A stretch of DNA of 64,000 bases from Anoplopoma fimbria (lineage: Eukaryota; Chordata; Actinopteri; Perciformes; Anoplopomatidae), in NCBI RefSeq assembly GCF_027596085.1, contig NC_072455.1, positions 2,006,850-2,070,849 on the forward strand. The letters are read 5' to 3'. A program made the position numbers and the translations under genes. Below, piece by piece: positions 39,642 through 51,521 of this stretch. Within the stretch, counting starts at the first letter, position 1. Each line of letters begins with the position of its first letter. The notes beneath the pieces are model-generated. The model made no database searches and was not told the DNA's origin. It was given only the letters and a program-made list of their open reading frames with translations.

Positions 39642-40580
39642 CCGATATTCCATACCAACATGCTATTTATTCTGCTAAAACAGTACGTGAGAGTCTTTAG
39701 TGCAGGGGTATTCAACTAAAATTTAAAGAGGTCCAGTTAGAGAAAATTTCATGAAGCAAAGGTCCGGAAGATCATAATGTCTAACTATTTAGTGTGATAT
39801 ATATTTAAGTAGCCTAGTAGTTGTATCAACATCTGCATGGAATCAATACCTGACTGTCAAATCAAATTAAAAACAATCAAAAACCTTTTGACAATATTTA
39901 TTGTCACGTAACATAGAACTGAACATATATGTATGACTGCAGATATGTATAATGTTCTCTCATTAACTAAATAAAAGTAGGGCTGCATTTCAAAATAAGA
40001 GAAAATAAATAAAATGGGAAAATTGTGCATGTTCAAATAAAGTGCTTAACTTCAGAAAAATAAAATAAAGGGAGGAAAAGCTTGAATTTCCCCTTTTCTG
40101 TTTCAACCAATTTTACAGATAATAAATCTCAACACATCTTAACAATTGAACAGTTCTAGAGCATCACTTTCTCCCCCCTCTTATATTCCACTCCCACACT
40201 TCATACTGGGAAGTGTGAACAGAAATGAGTCTGTCCATTCCGGATTAAATGCTCTATTTTCACTGTCCACTTTTCTTTTTTTGGAGGGCAACATTTTGTT
40301 CCTTATGTTTGTCTCCCTTTGTTCTCTCTCTCTCTCTCTCTACAGTCTTTTCATGTGTAACTTCCTCTAACTCTCATCTGTCTGCACTGTAGAGTCACAT
40401 GTTCACCGCCTGGAATGCACAGACTTGATTGGCTGAGTGGTATCACGTGGGATGGCTTAACTCGCATGCAATTGGTCTGTGCCACTAAAGCACTACCGCA
40501 AAGACGAGAAAATAAATCAGCACCTTCTGGTTTGGCTGCAGGTCCGGGTCCTATGGGCCGGCTCCTGTTAGTGACCTATG
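39642..40580. other. Repeat-like AT-rich sequence replacing the V-set region
   Basis: Begins exactly where receptor intron homology stops. aggggtattcaactaaaatttaaagagg and ccgggtcctatgggccgg look like ends of another degraded DNA element, but no inverted ends or coding capacity were confirmed. A CT microsatellite is at about 40323-40345. Confidence 0.4.
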
Positions 40581-40588
40581 GTCTAGAG

Positions 40589-40883
40589 CAGTGGTTCTCA
40601 ACCTTTCTTCACTGATGTACCCCCTAACCAGCGCAAAGCATTTTTGGTTGAACAAAAGATGTAACACACAGTGTCTGATTTATTACACTGTCAACACTGA
40701 AGATTGCATAGTTGCATTGAATTCAGTTCATGAACTTACATATTTTATTGAATATTTATTAAATAACTATTTTTAAAGGATTTTTGAATGGATGCTAATT
40801 TTAAATATATATTTTCTAATCTCACATACCCCCTGGAGTGCCTTCACGTATGGTGTACACATACCCCCATTTGTGAACCACTG
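40589..40883 (+). mobile_element. hAT-type miniature element (MITE) with 8-bp target duplication
   Basis: Ends cagtggttctcaacc ... gaaccactg are inverted repeats. The flanking 8-bp direct repeat gtctagag (40581-40588 and 40884-40891) is perfect. No transposase. Confidence 0.9.
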
Positions 40884-41203
40884 GTCTAGAGGTTTATACA
40901 TTAAATACAATAAATTCATGTATCAGTGATGTGAACGCTGAGCGAGAACAGCCTGAAATATCAAGAAGTAAACACATATTCTCACATCACACACAGAGAA
41001 CATAAACCACACACAGAGGAAGTCATGTCTCTTCTGCATGAAACGTCACCACACTCTGCTGCTGCCTGAGGACCTGGCTCACAGTAACTACCCCTCTTCA
41101 TCCTCTTCTCTCTACAGACTCAGAGCCTCGTGGAGTGAAGACGTTCTTTCTGGACTTATTGATACAGTGAACTATTGATCTCTACAGACTCAGTGTTCTC
41201 AGG

Positions 41204-41580
41204 ATGATTGACAGGTAGGCTCCTTCTTCTCTACTTTTAACATTTAGTCCTCAACACAGACCAGCACTTCATACTTTATTTATAGGGAGAGGGTTAAATG
41301 GTGGAAGCGACACACAAACATTTGGTAATGTTTAATAAAAACATTAAAAGTTATAAAAACTTGTTTTAAATCAGAAGAAAATTACAACTAAACTGTAGAA
41401 CAGCTTATAAATACAGTGTGTGTGTTTTAAGGAAGTAGTAACGGAAACCCAGACAGCATGTTGTGTCAGCCTCCTTTAGTGGATTGAACTAAACTGTATG
41501 TTGACCAAACTTTAACAGATGTTTTCTTGTTGAAATGTGATCGTGACGGGTTGTACTTGTGGTTTTTATGGCAGACATAT

Positions 41581-41654
<74 letters not shown>

Positions 41655-44167
41655 TATATGCAAATAGCAAGTGAAACTAAGAGCAGAATTCCCCTCAACG
41701 GCCACTTTCAACCACAACTAGACAGAGAACAAGACAATGTTCTTATCACGATGAGACACACAACTTCATGTTACATGAAGTTGTGTGTCTCATCGTGATA
41801 ACTACATACATAATTAATGTTGACACAATACATCCACTGCTACTATTGTTAACGATAAGAGCAGTTATGGTATAGGTAATAGTAAAACGTATGTGACTTA
41901 TTCTACTATATTCATTGCTGCTGTTATTATAAATAGTCCTTTCTCTGCTTACTACTCTTGTTATTTCATTTATGTCATTGACATTGAATGTAATAAAGGT
42001 TTTCTTTAGGAGAGTTTTTCCTGTGCTGATGTGAGGGTTCCAGGACAGATCATTAAATCATTAAATAGTCTACTGTCTCAGAAGAACATACATAAAATAA
42101 ACATTGATTGGTTTAGGGATATTTATATATTATATATATTTTGTTCCATTGAATTTCTATTGAGATGACCTGACCTACAGCTGTCAGCTTTAACAGCTGT
42201 AGAGACTTGTGTTTGCACACATGATAAATGTGCTAATAATAATTAAGAAACATGGTTATCAGCAGTGTTTTCTCTCTGTTGCCTGTTTCCTGTTTAAGAA
42301 ACTGCATTCTATATTTATTCTGTGTCTATTCCTACTTTGTGTTATTTATTCATTATTGAATATCTGTATTTATTGATATTCTGATGGTGAAGTTATTATT
42401 TAATAACCCAGAATATGTTTATGGTGTCTTTTGAACACTGTTCATTATGTATTTGCCTAAATGTTTTGGGGAAAGTTAAAAGTATCTAACTCATATCAAA
42501 CCAGACTCAGGAAGGACCAGCCTCACGTTTTCACGTAGAAAAGATGATAAATGATGTAAAAGGTGTTTCGTCTCTCCAGCTCTCTGTGATATTAATTATA
42601 TCCATAATAAAAGTTATTGAGGGAAATAACTGATCATTAAATGACAAAACTTTGTAATAATAAGGAAAAATGTTTGTGGTACTTTTGTTGTTCAGACCTT
42701 CAATTAACATTAATTTAACCAGAAACCAGAAACCCTTTTAAGAAACTAAATATCAGATCATTCTGATTGGTTGCAGAGTCATCAAATAAGTGATAAACAA
42801 TAAGGGGGCGTAACATTTAGTTCCATTGAGTCTCTGTTGAGGAGACCTGAATGCAGCTTCATTATTTACTTCTTCTTAAACCAGGCCAGTGTTTCCTCGT
42901 TCTCCTTCACTTTAATCATTCTAATCTACTGAAGTGGCTCCATCTGGTGGCAGAAGTTCAGCACTGGTTCCTGGCTTGGTGTCGGTCCTCTGGTCAGTCA
43001 TGTGGTCACCAGAAGCACAGAAGAAGAAGTGTTGTAGTGACTAAAGACAGACTGTAGGTGGCGTCTCTTGAACTGTGATGTGATGCGTTGATGACTCTTC
43101 TCCTCTGTCTCCTCTCTCAGGGAGAAGATGATCTGCAGCATCCTGCTGCTCATCACACTGACCTCCTGTGTCTCTGGTTAGTTCACAGCTTCACTTTGTG
43201 ATCCACACACACTAAACACACCTTCAGCCTCACTGACACACTTCATGACCTCCACTTTAAAATGTCAGGGAACAAACACTGGAGTTATTGTTACATCATG
43301 CTCCTCTTTCATACCTTTGTGTCTCTAAAGCTCAGGATCAGTAAACATCTACAGGTGGAGTTTAAAGGCTCTCATGGTGACGTTGTCAGTTTGTCTGCTC
43401 CTCACTTTCCCTCTCTGTCTCCTCAACAGGATCATTTGTAGTGAATGTGACACAGAGATGCTATCAGGCAGAGGAGAACCACAACATCACACTGGAATGG
43501 ACGTTCTCAACCAGAACAGACGGTTCCCCTAAGTCCCTTTTTATCCTCTGTGAGATGTTAACTGATCTCAGACCCTTCTTCCTGTTTCATCTTCATCAAG
43601 GTGTCGAGGTTCCAGAGTCTCAGGATGAACGGTTTTCAGGACGAGTCCAGTTTGACAAAGACGTCCTCAGAGAAGGACGACTCAGACTCCACATGTCCAG
43701 ACTCAGGACTAATGACTCGGGTCTTTACCTTTGTGATATGAAAACAGGTGTTGGTGTTGGTTCTAGGGAATGTCACCTCAATGTCACAGGTGAGTTGGTT
43801 CCTGGATAAAAAAGAACCTGAGAGGAACATTATTGTGGACTTCCTCAGTTTAATCTGATGTGGACATTTAGTTTTATTTGTCAGTGAGATGTTTTCTCTT
43901 CACATTAATGACACAGACTTGTTTGTTCTCTTTACAGCAGCGAGGACACCAAACACAACAAGAGGAGGAAGAAATCCTCCCCAGAAAAGAAGTCCATCAG
44001 AACCAGTGAGTCTGGTATGGATCGTCCTCTGCTGTGTACTGGGACTGTTAGTAGGAGGAATTCTGCTGGGTGTTTGTTGGGCTAGAATATTCAACGATTC
44101 TCTTAAGGTTGTTGTGTGTGTGAAGGGACCACAACTTAGTGTTGCGTCTGTTAGTATTGTGGACTGA
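41204..44167 (+). CDS. Small membrane V-set Ig receptor (PD-L1-like/novel fish family)
   Basis: Exons by eye: coding part of exon 1 41204-41214, 43121-43176, 43430-43789, 43938-44167; 657 nt, 218 residues. Phases 2, 1, 1 agree. Seen: leader MIDREKMICSILLLITLTSC ending VSG; one V-set domain of 120 residues (NITLEWTF B strand, FILCEML C strand, RLRTNDSGLYLCDM F strand, ECHLNVT G strand); a Thr/Arg-rich stalk; a transmembrane helix (WIVLCCVLGLLVGGILLGVC); and a short tail of about 27 residues ending SIVD with no ITIM or ITAM. The usual B-strand Cys is Trp and the usual C-strand Trp is Cys. Similar single-V-set fish proteins are often labelled PD-L1-like or uncharacterised; the exact family is inferred. 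An alternative start is the ATG at 43128 inside exon 2. Confidence 0.82.
41576..41652. repeat. (AT)n microsatellite
   Basis: About 70 bp of AT, in intron 1 of the V-set receptor gene. Confidence 0.95.
41743..41801. repeat. Perfect 29-bp inverted repeat with 1-nt spacer
   Basis: Left arm 41743-41771 (ttatcacgatgagacacaca...) is the exact reverse complement of the right arm 41773-41801. It lies in receptor intron 1 about 90 bp after the AT tract. Confidence 0.95.
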
Positions 44168-44393
44168 AGAAATATATGAAATCTGTTTTAACTTTGCTGC
44201 CATCTGGTGGTAAAAGCTAACAAAAACTAACATCATCAAACTGAGATTATCCCACATTTATATTCTTTAACAGAAACAGAAACATGTGTTTGATCTCTTT
44301 GTATCAGCCATTGATCGTCCTAAAGATGAGGGACACTGTGGATCAGGTTTGGCTGTAGTCCTGCTGTACTGGTTCAGTGAGTGACAAAGTTGC

Positions 44394-44646
44394 GGCGGCT
44401 GTGGCGTAGTGGAGAGCAAGGTAGTTCTCCAATCAGAGGGTCGGTGGTTCGATACCCGGCTTCGGCAGTCGATGTGTCCTTGGGCAAGACACTTAACCCC
44501 AAGTTGCTCCTGAAGGAATGTTAGTTAGAGTCTGATGGTGGCACCTTGATGGTAGCCTGTCATCAGTGTGTGAATGGGTGAATGATATGTAATAAACTAC
44601 TACTACATACTACTGCGTCTGCTAAATGACTGTAATGTAATGTAAA
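44394..44646 (+). mobile_element. tRNA-derived SINE, second family
   Basis: ggcggctgtggcgtagtgga with a B-box ggttcgatacc near 44446 and the core tgtccttgggcaagacactt aaccccaagttgctcc, shared with the SINE at 36552. The 3' part (ctgcgtctgctaaatgactg taatgtaatg) differs. Confidence 0.85.
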
Positions 44647-45056
44647 GTTACACCATGGATAGAGGTGGAATGGAACTAACTTGAAAATGTTGTTCGCTGT
44701 CTTAAATCAGTTCTGACATAAAGTCGACGTTTGGGACTAATCTACATCATTAAATGAAAGACTGCAGATTATGTATACAAAGTATAAATCAACTAAGAAG
44801 ATATAATGGATTATTATGGCTTTAACTATCCAGCAGTATATCAAGTAGTTGAAATTAGTCCTATTTTACCAGCGGAAACATTAGTGAGTCTGCATGATGA
44901 TTCCTTATACTTCTGGTACTTCAGAGTTTTTACAATTCATCGTGTGAGGGATGTGTGAACAACATTTTCATCGCAATCCATAAAATATTTGTTGAGACAT
45001 TTTACCAAACAATAAATTTAAATCTGCCTCATAAAACAATGACCTTAAACACTGAC

Positions 45057-45185
45057 CTGAACCCCACGTTCTCCAGGTTAAAGGGGTACTCTAAAATACC
45101 CGTTGTGGGCAACCTGACCCTCAGGACGTCCTGCTCGGTTGGCAGATAAGAAGTATCAGAAATTCGGTGAATGTCATTCAGAAAG
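45057..45185 (-). pseudogene. Orphan exon of a G-protein alpha-q family gene
   Basis: Exactly 129 bp between an acceptor (gtcaacag) and a donor (gtcagt) on the minus strand. It encodes [20 protein letters not shown], then [20 protein letters not shown] ending GFR, clearly the G-alpha-q/11/14 segment containing the switch I Arg (LRVR). Length and both intron phases match exon 4 of vertebrate gnaq-type genes (from memory of the family). The next exon (VDVGGQ block) and the preceding one are not found on either side within several kb. It is an exon shuffled in with its splice sites, or the relic of a lost gene copy. Confidence 0.85.
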
Positions 45186-46329
45186 CTGTTGACACACGAG
45201 GACAACCCAGAGTTAAGAACATGAAAACCAGTTCGAGTGATAAGTGTGTTGCGAATTGTGAGAATTGAAATGGTGCTTCTTTGCTCTAACGCCTCTGGCC
45301 TCAACGTGAGGGTTTGTTAATGTTGTCACCCTCACCACGTCTACGCCGCGGACAATACTGGCGTTTGCCTGAAGAACAGAAAGACGAACTGAAATTAGTG
45401 ACGTTCAGAAACAGATATACAGAAGGATTAATGATGTCATGGTTGTATTCTTTAGTTATCGTAGTTATGAAAGATAGTGGACGTGTTGTCACTGGGTTTA
45501 TATCCCACTACAGATGTATCATTTATAGAAGCCCTGAGAGGCAAGTATCATTTGGCATTCTGCATATGACGTGCTATGTATTGGGACACACTAAATCTTC
45601 TTTTGGCATACTAAATATTATGATCGTTGTGTATTGGAACTAGGGCTGGGTGTTGGTACTCAACACCTTTAAGATATCGACCACAATAACACGGAACGAG
45701 TAGTATCAAAACTCAAACAATACCTGCAATCTGCTCTTGACATCAGATGAAAGTTTATTGTGTGCATGATTTCCCTCTTAATCCACAGATATCACTTAAG
45801 AAAATAAATATCTGAATGATGTAGAGCCATCATGTAATTGAAGATCAGTGAAGGTGAAGAACGAAGAACAACCCGTCCTTCAGGAGGTCGTGGTGAGAAA
45901 TACCTCAAGAGCCACGCAGGTCAAAGGTTAAGAGAGGTTATTTATAAAAACTGCTATAAGTCAATGTTTGGACTTTCACTTCAGCCGTTCATTTAAACAA
46001 AAACAAACGTTCTACTTTACTCCTACTCACAACATTCAGATTAAAAGTTTAATTATTTATTTCAACTTACTGTTAAATTGAGATTTAGAGGTTCCTAGGT
46101 TGGTTTAAAGTAGCTCCTTATCTGTAATGCTTATTAGAAAATGGTAGGACTATAACGCCATCAGCAGCCTGCAATGATATTATGAGGTTTATTTTGAAGG
46201 ATTAATAACAAACCATTACTCTCACATTATTTCACAACAATAAAACAAAATCTTTCCATTACTACTTACATAGGAAGGAATTATTCCTCTTGAAAGTCGC
46301 AGGTTAATCCACAAGTGTAAAAAGAGGAA
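45186..46329. other. No gene recognised
   Basis: Moderately AT-rich sequence with open but family-less short frames on both strands. I see nothing that supports a gene. Confidence 0.5.
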
Positions 46330-46445
46330 GTAGATGAGGAGGTAGATGAGGAGGTAGATGAGGAGGTAGATGAGGAGGTGGATGAGGAGGTAGATGAGGA
46401 GGTGGATGAGGAGGTAGATGAGGAGGTAGATGAGGAGGTGGAGAG
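46330..46445. repeat. 12-bp minisatellite (GATGAGGAGGTA)n
   Basis: About nine copies with gta/gtg variation. The Leu/Ile-rich minus-strand frame through it (LLIYLLIYLL) is a by-product of the repeat. Confidence 0.93.
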
Positions 46446-47689
46446 CTGGATGGAAACGTTTTGTTCTTCTTTTCAGGATTTGCAGAAGTATCAGCTGCTG
46501 TGAGCTGTCATCAAACGCTGGAAGAGCAGACGGTTTGCACCAACAAGTCACAGAAACCTCCTCGTCATCATGCACAGTGCAGTATGTTAATGTAATAACG
46601 TGGACAGAAAACTACAAACTGTCTGGGTTATCTCTCTCAGAAGTGGAAATCATTACACATTATTTCTTTAAGTGGAGGCGTGTGCACCTTTATTTAGATT
46701 TACAAGCTGTTCCTGCAGAGCTTTACAGAGATTCAGCTATAAACTTTGAAAAGACACTCGTCTTATCATATTGAACACGATGCATGAATATGTTTCCATG
46801 AAAAAGACGTTTCTTCAGGTTTAACAAACACATACAAGTACTTAGTGTTCACGTTTTTTATTAGTGTATAATCAGATGATCGATAGATTACACTCTTGAT
46901 TAATCCCAACAGAAAAAAATTGCAGTATTACAGCATTCAAATTAGACATATGAATAATGAAACCAAAAATATAAAGGACACGTGATGAGGCGAAATCATA
47001 ATAATAATATAATAACTAAAAATGAGAACATTACTCTACAGTTTGGCTGTTTTAGAGATTTTTCTTCAATAATAACTATTAGAACAGATACAAAGTTTGT
47101 GTTAGGTGACACAACTTGATGTAAATTAGTTTCATAATTGAACTGTAAATCTTGATTAAAGAGGTTTAAACTGTGATTTATTCTGCTGTCGTAGAATAAC
47201 CTGCTTGTTTCCAGCTTGTTTCTTTTATTATGAAACTCTTGACACTGAAACAGGAAGCTGTTCCTGCTTAAAATCTAAGCTTCCTGTTTCTTTTACCAAT
47301 GATTTCTTCTCTTCTTAATAAACTGTTGCTCAGAGGATTGTTGTCAGTCTGGTTAGTAAAGCATTTGTTAGTAAAGAGGAATTTCTACAAAATAAAAGCG
47401 CCAAAGACACAATCAAGCTTCACACAAACGTTTGAAGCGGCAGGTTCATCAAATCTAATTCAAACTAATTATAAACAATGACACTTAGCTTAATCAAAGA
47501 TTTAAAGATAATTTACTACGTTTTCCTGTAGTATCTGGGTTGGCCACTGGCACATCTTAGCAGGAAGTCTGACTCTACTTCATCTTATTACACTATTTTT
47601 ACACATGGGAGTAAAAACAAATGATGGCTTAAACATTAACAACACACTAATATGAGGTAATAAGAACTCAGACTGTTTAACTGAGGTGG
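46446..47689. other. No gene recognised; AT-rich
   Basis: Contains a 13-bp-arm hairpin near 47249-47300 (gaaacaggaagct ... agcttcctgtttc) and a short stretch near 46890-46980 (gattaatcccaacag, ttgcagtattacagc) that may be a degraded LINE tail. Confidence 0.45.
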
Positions 47690-47955
47690 TTTAACTCATG
47701 GTACTTAACAGTTTAACTCTCAATTTAACATTTAACTCAATACTTTAACTTTAAACAGTTTAACTCATGAGGTATTTTAACTCATGAGGTACTTAACAGT
47801 TTAACTCATGAGGTATTTAAGAGTTTAACTCATGAGGTATTTAACAGTTTAACTCATGAGGTATTTTAACTCATGAGGTATTTAAGAGTTTAACTCATGA
47901 GGTATTTAACAGTTTAACTCATGAGGTATTTAAGAGTTTAACTCATGAGGTATTT
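47690..47955. repeat. TTTAACTCATGAGGTATTTAA minisatellite
   Basis: About nine irregular copies of a 24-34 bp unit built from tttaactcatgaggta and tttaacag/tttaagag. It lies just downstream of the minus-strand receptor stop. Confidence 0.9.
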
Positions 47956-47986
47956 CAGTGATTAAAATGACTCTATAGCTGATTCA

Positions 47987-50900
47987 TCAGTTAATGTTTT
48001 GTGCAAAATAATAGTAACGGACTGCAAGTACTACTGTCAGGACTGTGAATGAAGCAGCATTGATATAGACCCCGATCCGTCCCCGGCCCGCTGGCTCTGG
48101 AGTCTCATTTACGGGTTGATGTCTGGCTGCTGCAAAGAGATCAAACAGACAGCAGTCACTGTTCACAGACTTCTGTTAACGCACCATTTCATGATTTTGT
48201 TGTCGCGGCTTCTACAGATGGAGCGAATTCATTAATATACTGCCAGGTAGCTTTATCTATAGTAATACATCATCATTTTGAGTTGACTAATAAAATGAAT
48301 CTGCAAAGCAACTAAAGATGTCAAATACATGTATTGTGGTGTAAAAAGTACAACGTTGTGGAGCAGAAGATGGAAACAGTCAAGTACCTTAAAATTGAAC
48401 ATTATTACTGAAGTAAATAAGAGAGAATTATCACTTGAGTCTTTACAGCTCATTTAGATGTTGTGATATGAAACAAGTGCCAGTGCTGTCAGCTTACCTG
48501 TAACATTGAGCTCACGCTTCCCGCTGTGACTTTCTTCGCCGACAACAAAAATAGAGTAATAGGTGTCTGTGTCGTTGAGCCTCAGATCAATGAAGAGACA
48601 TTCAAGCTGTCCTTTCTTGGCGAGCTCTAGATTACACCACACCCGTCCCTTGTAGAGCTCGTCCTGATACAGCTCAGCCTCAGACTTGCTGTCATAAAGG
48701 TAGATTGTCCTGCTTAGTGTCAAGGTCATGATGTCTATGTACAGGGAGGCATGGGGAACGTCGGTCTTGAGAGGAAACAGCCACGTCAGGGTGATGTTAC
48801 CGTGTTCTCGTGCCTGGTAGACGTCCTGAGCTCCACTGTCTGTGGCTGCAGTGAGGCCTGCATGGGGTCAGAAGGTAAAACACACACTGAGTAAAGGAGC
48901 CACAGCAAACGGCAAAAAACTCAAACACAGAGGACCAATCCCGATCTCCACACTCACGCAGTCAGTGAGGGTTTTGGACTGTGCGTCTGTTAAATCGTTA
49001 AGAATTTGAGGACTCTCTTGCAGGCATTTTGACACCTTAATAAACACTTTCTGCAGATTTTGCCCAAGGGAATTACACACAATTCATAGCAATCTGACGT
49101 CAACCATGGGGTTACCAGTGGTTAACCAGTCACTAAACATTGTCCTCAGATAAAGGTAAAGGTTATGAGTGATTACAAAGTGTAAAAAGCTCAGTTACTC
49201 TGACGTATAGAGGGCTGCAGGGATGGCATATATTTGGAGGCAAACCCTGACGTTTTGTTCCCCCAACAAAATGCCAAGGAGATTTTTCCAACATCATTTC
49301 TGTGACAAACAAGCGTTTATGACACACGCTTTTTCATCAATATATTCTTTATGAATGAACACCACTTTTGTGATTTTTGAAACAATCATCAAAAGTAAAA
49401 AGCTTACGTTAGGATATAAAGGAACTCCACCACGGTCACATGACTTCACGTCTCCACCATTAAGCTAAAGGAGGACTAGTGTTCAAGTTATGAGGTTTAG
49501 TCACATGACTTCACGTCTACACTAAACTAAAGGAGAACTAGTGTTCAAGTTATGAGGTTTAGTCACATGACTTCACGTTGACACTAAACTAAAGGAGAAC
49601 TAGTGTTCAAGTTATGAGGTTTAGTCACATGACTTCACGTCTCCACTAAACTAAAGGAGAACTAGTGTTCAAGTTATGAGGTTTAGTCACATGACTTCAC
49701 GTTGACACTAAGCTAAAGGAGGACTAGTGTTCAAGTTGTGAGGTTTAGTCACATGACTTCACGTTGACACTAAACTAAAGGAGAACTAGTGTTCAAGTTA
49801 TGAGGTTTAGTCACATGACTTCACGTTGACACTAAACTAAAGGAGAACTAGTGTTCTAGTGAGGAGAACATGACTTCACGTTGACACTAAACTAAAGGAG
49901 GACTAGTGTTCAAGTTGTGAGGTTTAGTCACATGACTTCACGTCTCCTCCACTAAACTAAAGGAGAACTAGTGTTCTAGTGAGGACGTTTAGTCACATGA
50001 CTTCACGTTGACACTAAACTAAAGGAGAACTAGTGTTCTAGTGAGGACGTTTAGTCACATGACTTCACGTTGACACTAAACTAAAGGAGAACTAGTGTTC
50101 TAGTTATGAGGTTTAGTCACATGACTTCACGTCGACACTAAACTAAAGGAGAACTAGTGTTCTAGTGAGGACGTTTAGTCACATGACTTCACGTTGACAC
50201 TAAACTAAAGGAGAACTAGTGTTCTAGTGAGGACGTTTAGTCACATGACTTCACGTTGACACTAAACTAAAGGAGGACTAGTGTTCTAGTGAGGACGTTT
50301 AGTCACATGACTTCACGTCTCCACCATTAAGCTAAAGGAGGACTAGTGTTCTAGTTATGAGGTTTAGTCACATGACTTCACGTTGACACTAAACTAAAGG
50401 AGGACTAGTGTTCTAGTGAGGACGTTTAGTCACATGACTTCACGTTGACACTAAACTAAAGGAGAACTAGTGTTCTAGTTATGAGGTTTAGTCACATGAC
50501 TTCACGTCTACACTAAACTAAAGGAGGACTAGTTATGATGTCTAGTCGTCTCATTTAGACACTTTTTTCACCAGAGGGGTATTTACTGACGTCGATTATA
50601 TCATAGAACTAAACATTAAAATCTCTTCAGCTTGTGCACAGATTTTATTTCAGACATCTAACACACTGACTTTCTATCCAGGTCACAGGAAATGTAAAGA
50701 TGGTGACTTGGATTTTTGTTTTGTTTTTATGACTGCAGCTCTCTATAGAAACATAAAGTTATGAATTGAGGAACTCCCTCTCTCTAAAAGAAGAAAAGAA
50801 AGACTTTTTTGTTGTTTTTTATCCATGAATGCGTATTATCTAATGTATGATTGAATGGAACTAATTAATATTCACTCTGAGAAGCTGCAATAAGACATTG

Positions 50901-51165
50901 TAAAACAACAGCATGTAATAAGTAAGTAAGATCAGTAATGTTTAGAGGAACAGCCAGAAATGTAAGGGTGAAATGAAAACCTCCCAAATGCAGCTCAGAG
51001 GTACAGAGTGTCGTCAGAGGCCTTTTTAATACTTGTACTACTTTTGCATCGCGATATAAGTTTGTAATAGTAGCGACAGTAAACTATCCTTTACAATAAA
51101 GTGAATCACTACTCACCAACTATGAGACAGAGGAGAGAAACAGCTGGCACCAGTGAGACATCCAT
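47987..51165 (-). CDS. Small membrane V-set-like Ig receptor lacking canonical cysteines
   Basis: Exons by eye (minus): 51165-51117, 48857-48498, 48129-47987. Phases are 1 and 1; 552 nt, 183 residues. A non-coding 5' exon probably ends at a donor near 51271 and splices to an acceptor at 51181. Seen: signal peptide MDVSLVPAVSLLCLIVG; one Ig-like domain in a 360-bp exon, the same size as the plus-strand gene's V-set exon, with shared landmarks (YQAREHGNITLTWLF, GRVWCNLELAKKGQLECLF, LRLNDTDTYYS, ELNVT); a short stalk; and a weak transmembrane segment (IGVYINAASFTVLTVVLAV) ending with a few tail residues (RYYYFAQNIN). The F-strand Cys is Ser, and the C-strand position is not Cys. Two new Cys lie on the predicted D and E strands. 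Intron 1 holds an 18-unit minisatellite. Ligand or receptor function is unknown. Confidence 0.78.
49430..50545. repeat. 62-bp minisatellite, about 18 units, each with TCACATGAC
   Basis: Unit like gtttagtcacatgacttcac, then gttgacactaaactaaagga and gaactagtgttcaagttatg ag. Seventeen units keep TCACATGAC; one reads AACATGAC. Two variant classes alternate (caagttatgagg versus ctagtgaggacg). It lies in intron 1 of the minus-strand receptor. Confidence 0.95.
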
Positions 51166-51521
51166 CTTTCACTGCAGCGGCCTGTGAAGCACAGAACATG
51201 AAGGCATTTAATAAAACATATATATCATTATAATCCAAACACCACCACCAACTGTTGCTGCACTGTTACCTCCTGTGTGTGTCCAGTCCAGTGCATTAAT
51301 ATCACTGGTTCACCTTGAACTCTGAAAAGCCTCCAGTCTTTGACGCAAAACAAAGTTAAAAAAGTAAAAACAAATCTCACTCCTAAACTTTGTTTGTGCA
51401 GCTTGGTGCTGGAATCAGAGCAGCTGAACTCAGAAACTTGGAGTCCATTGTAATGCTGTAATGGCTTCCTCCGCTGTCCTCACTGTCCTCATGCCGCACT
51501 CTGAAACCTGAGGCTGCTCAG

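Noticed and set aside
45029..45304. Reading the whole 91-residue minus-strand frame as a protein
   Set aside because: Only 45057-45185 matches the G-alpha-q family, and it is bounded exactly by splice sites; the rest is flanking intron.
49430..50545. Regular array considered as a CRISPR-like structure
   Set aside because: Units are contiguous with no unique spacers, and the genome is eukaryotic. It is a minisatellite.
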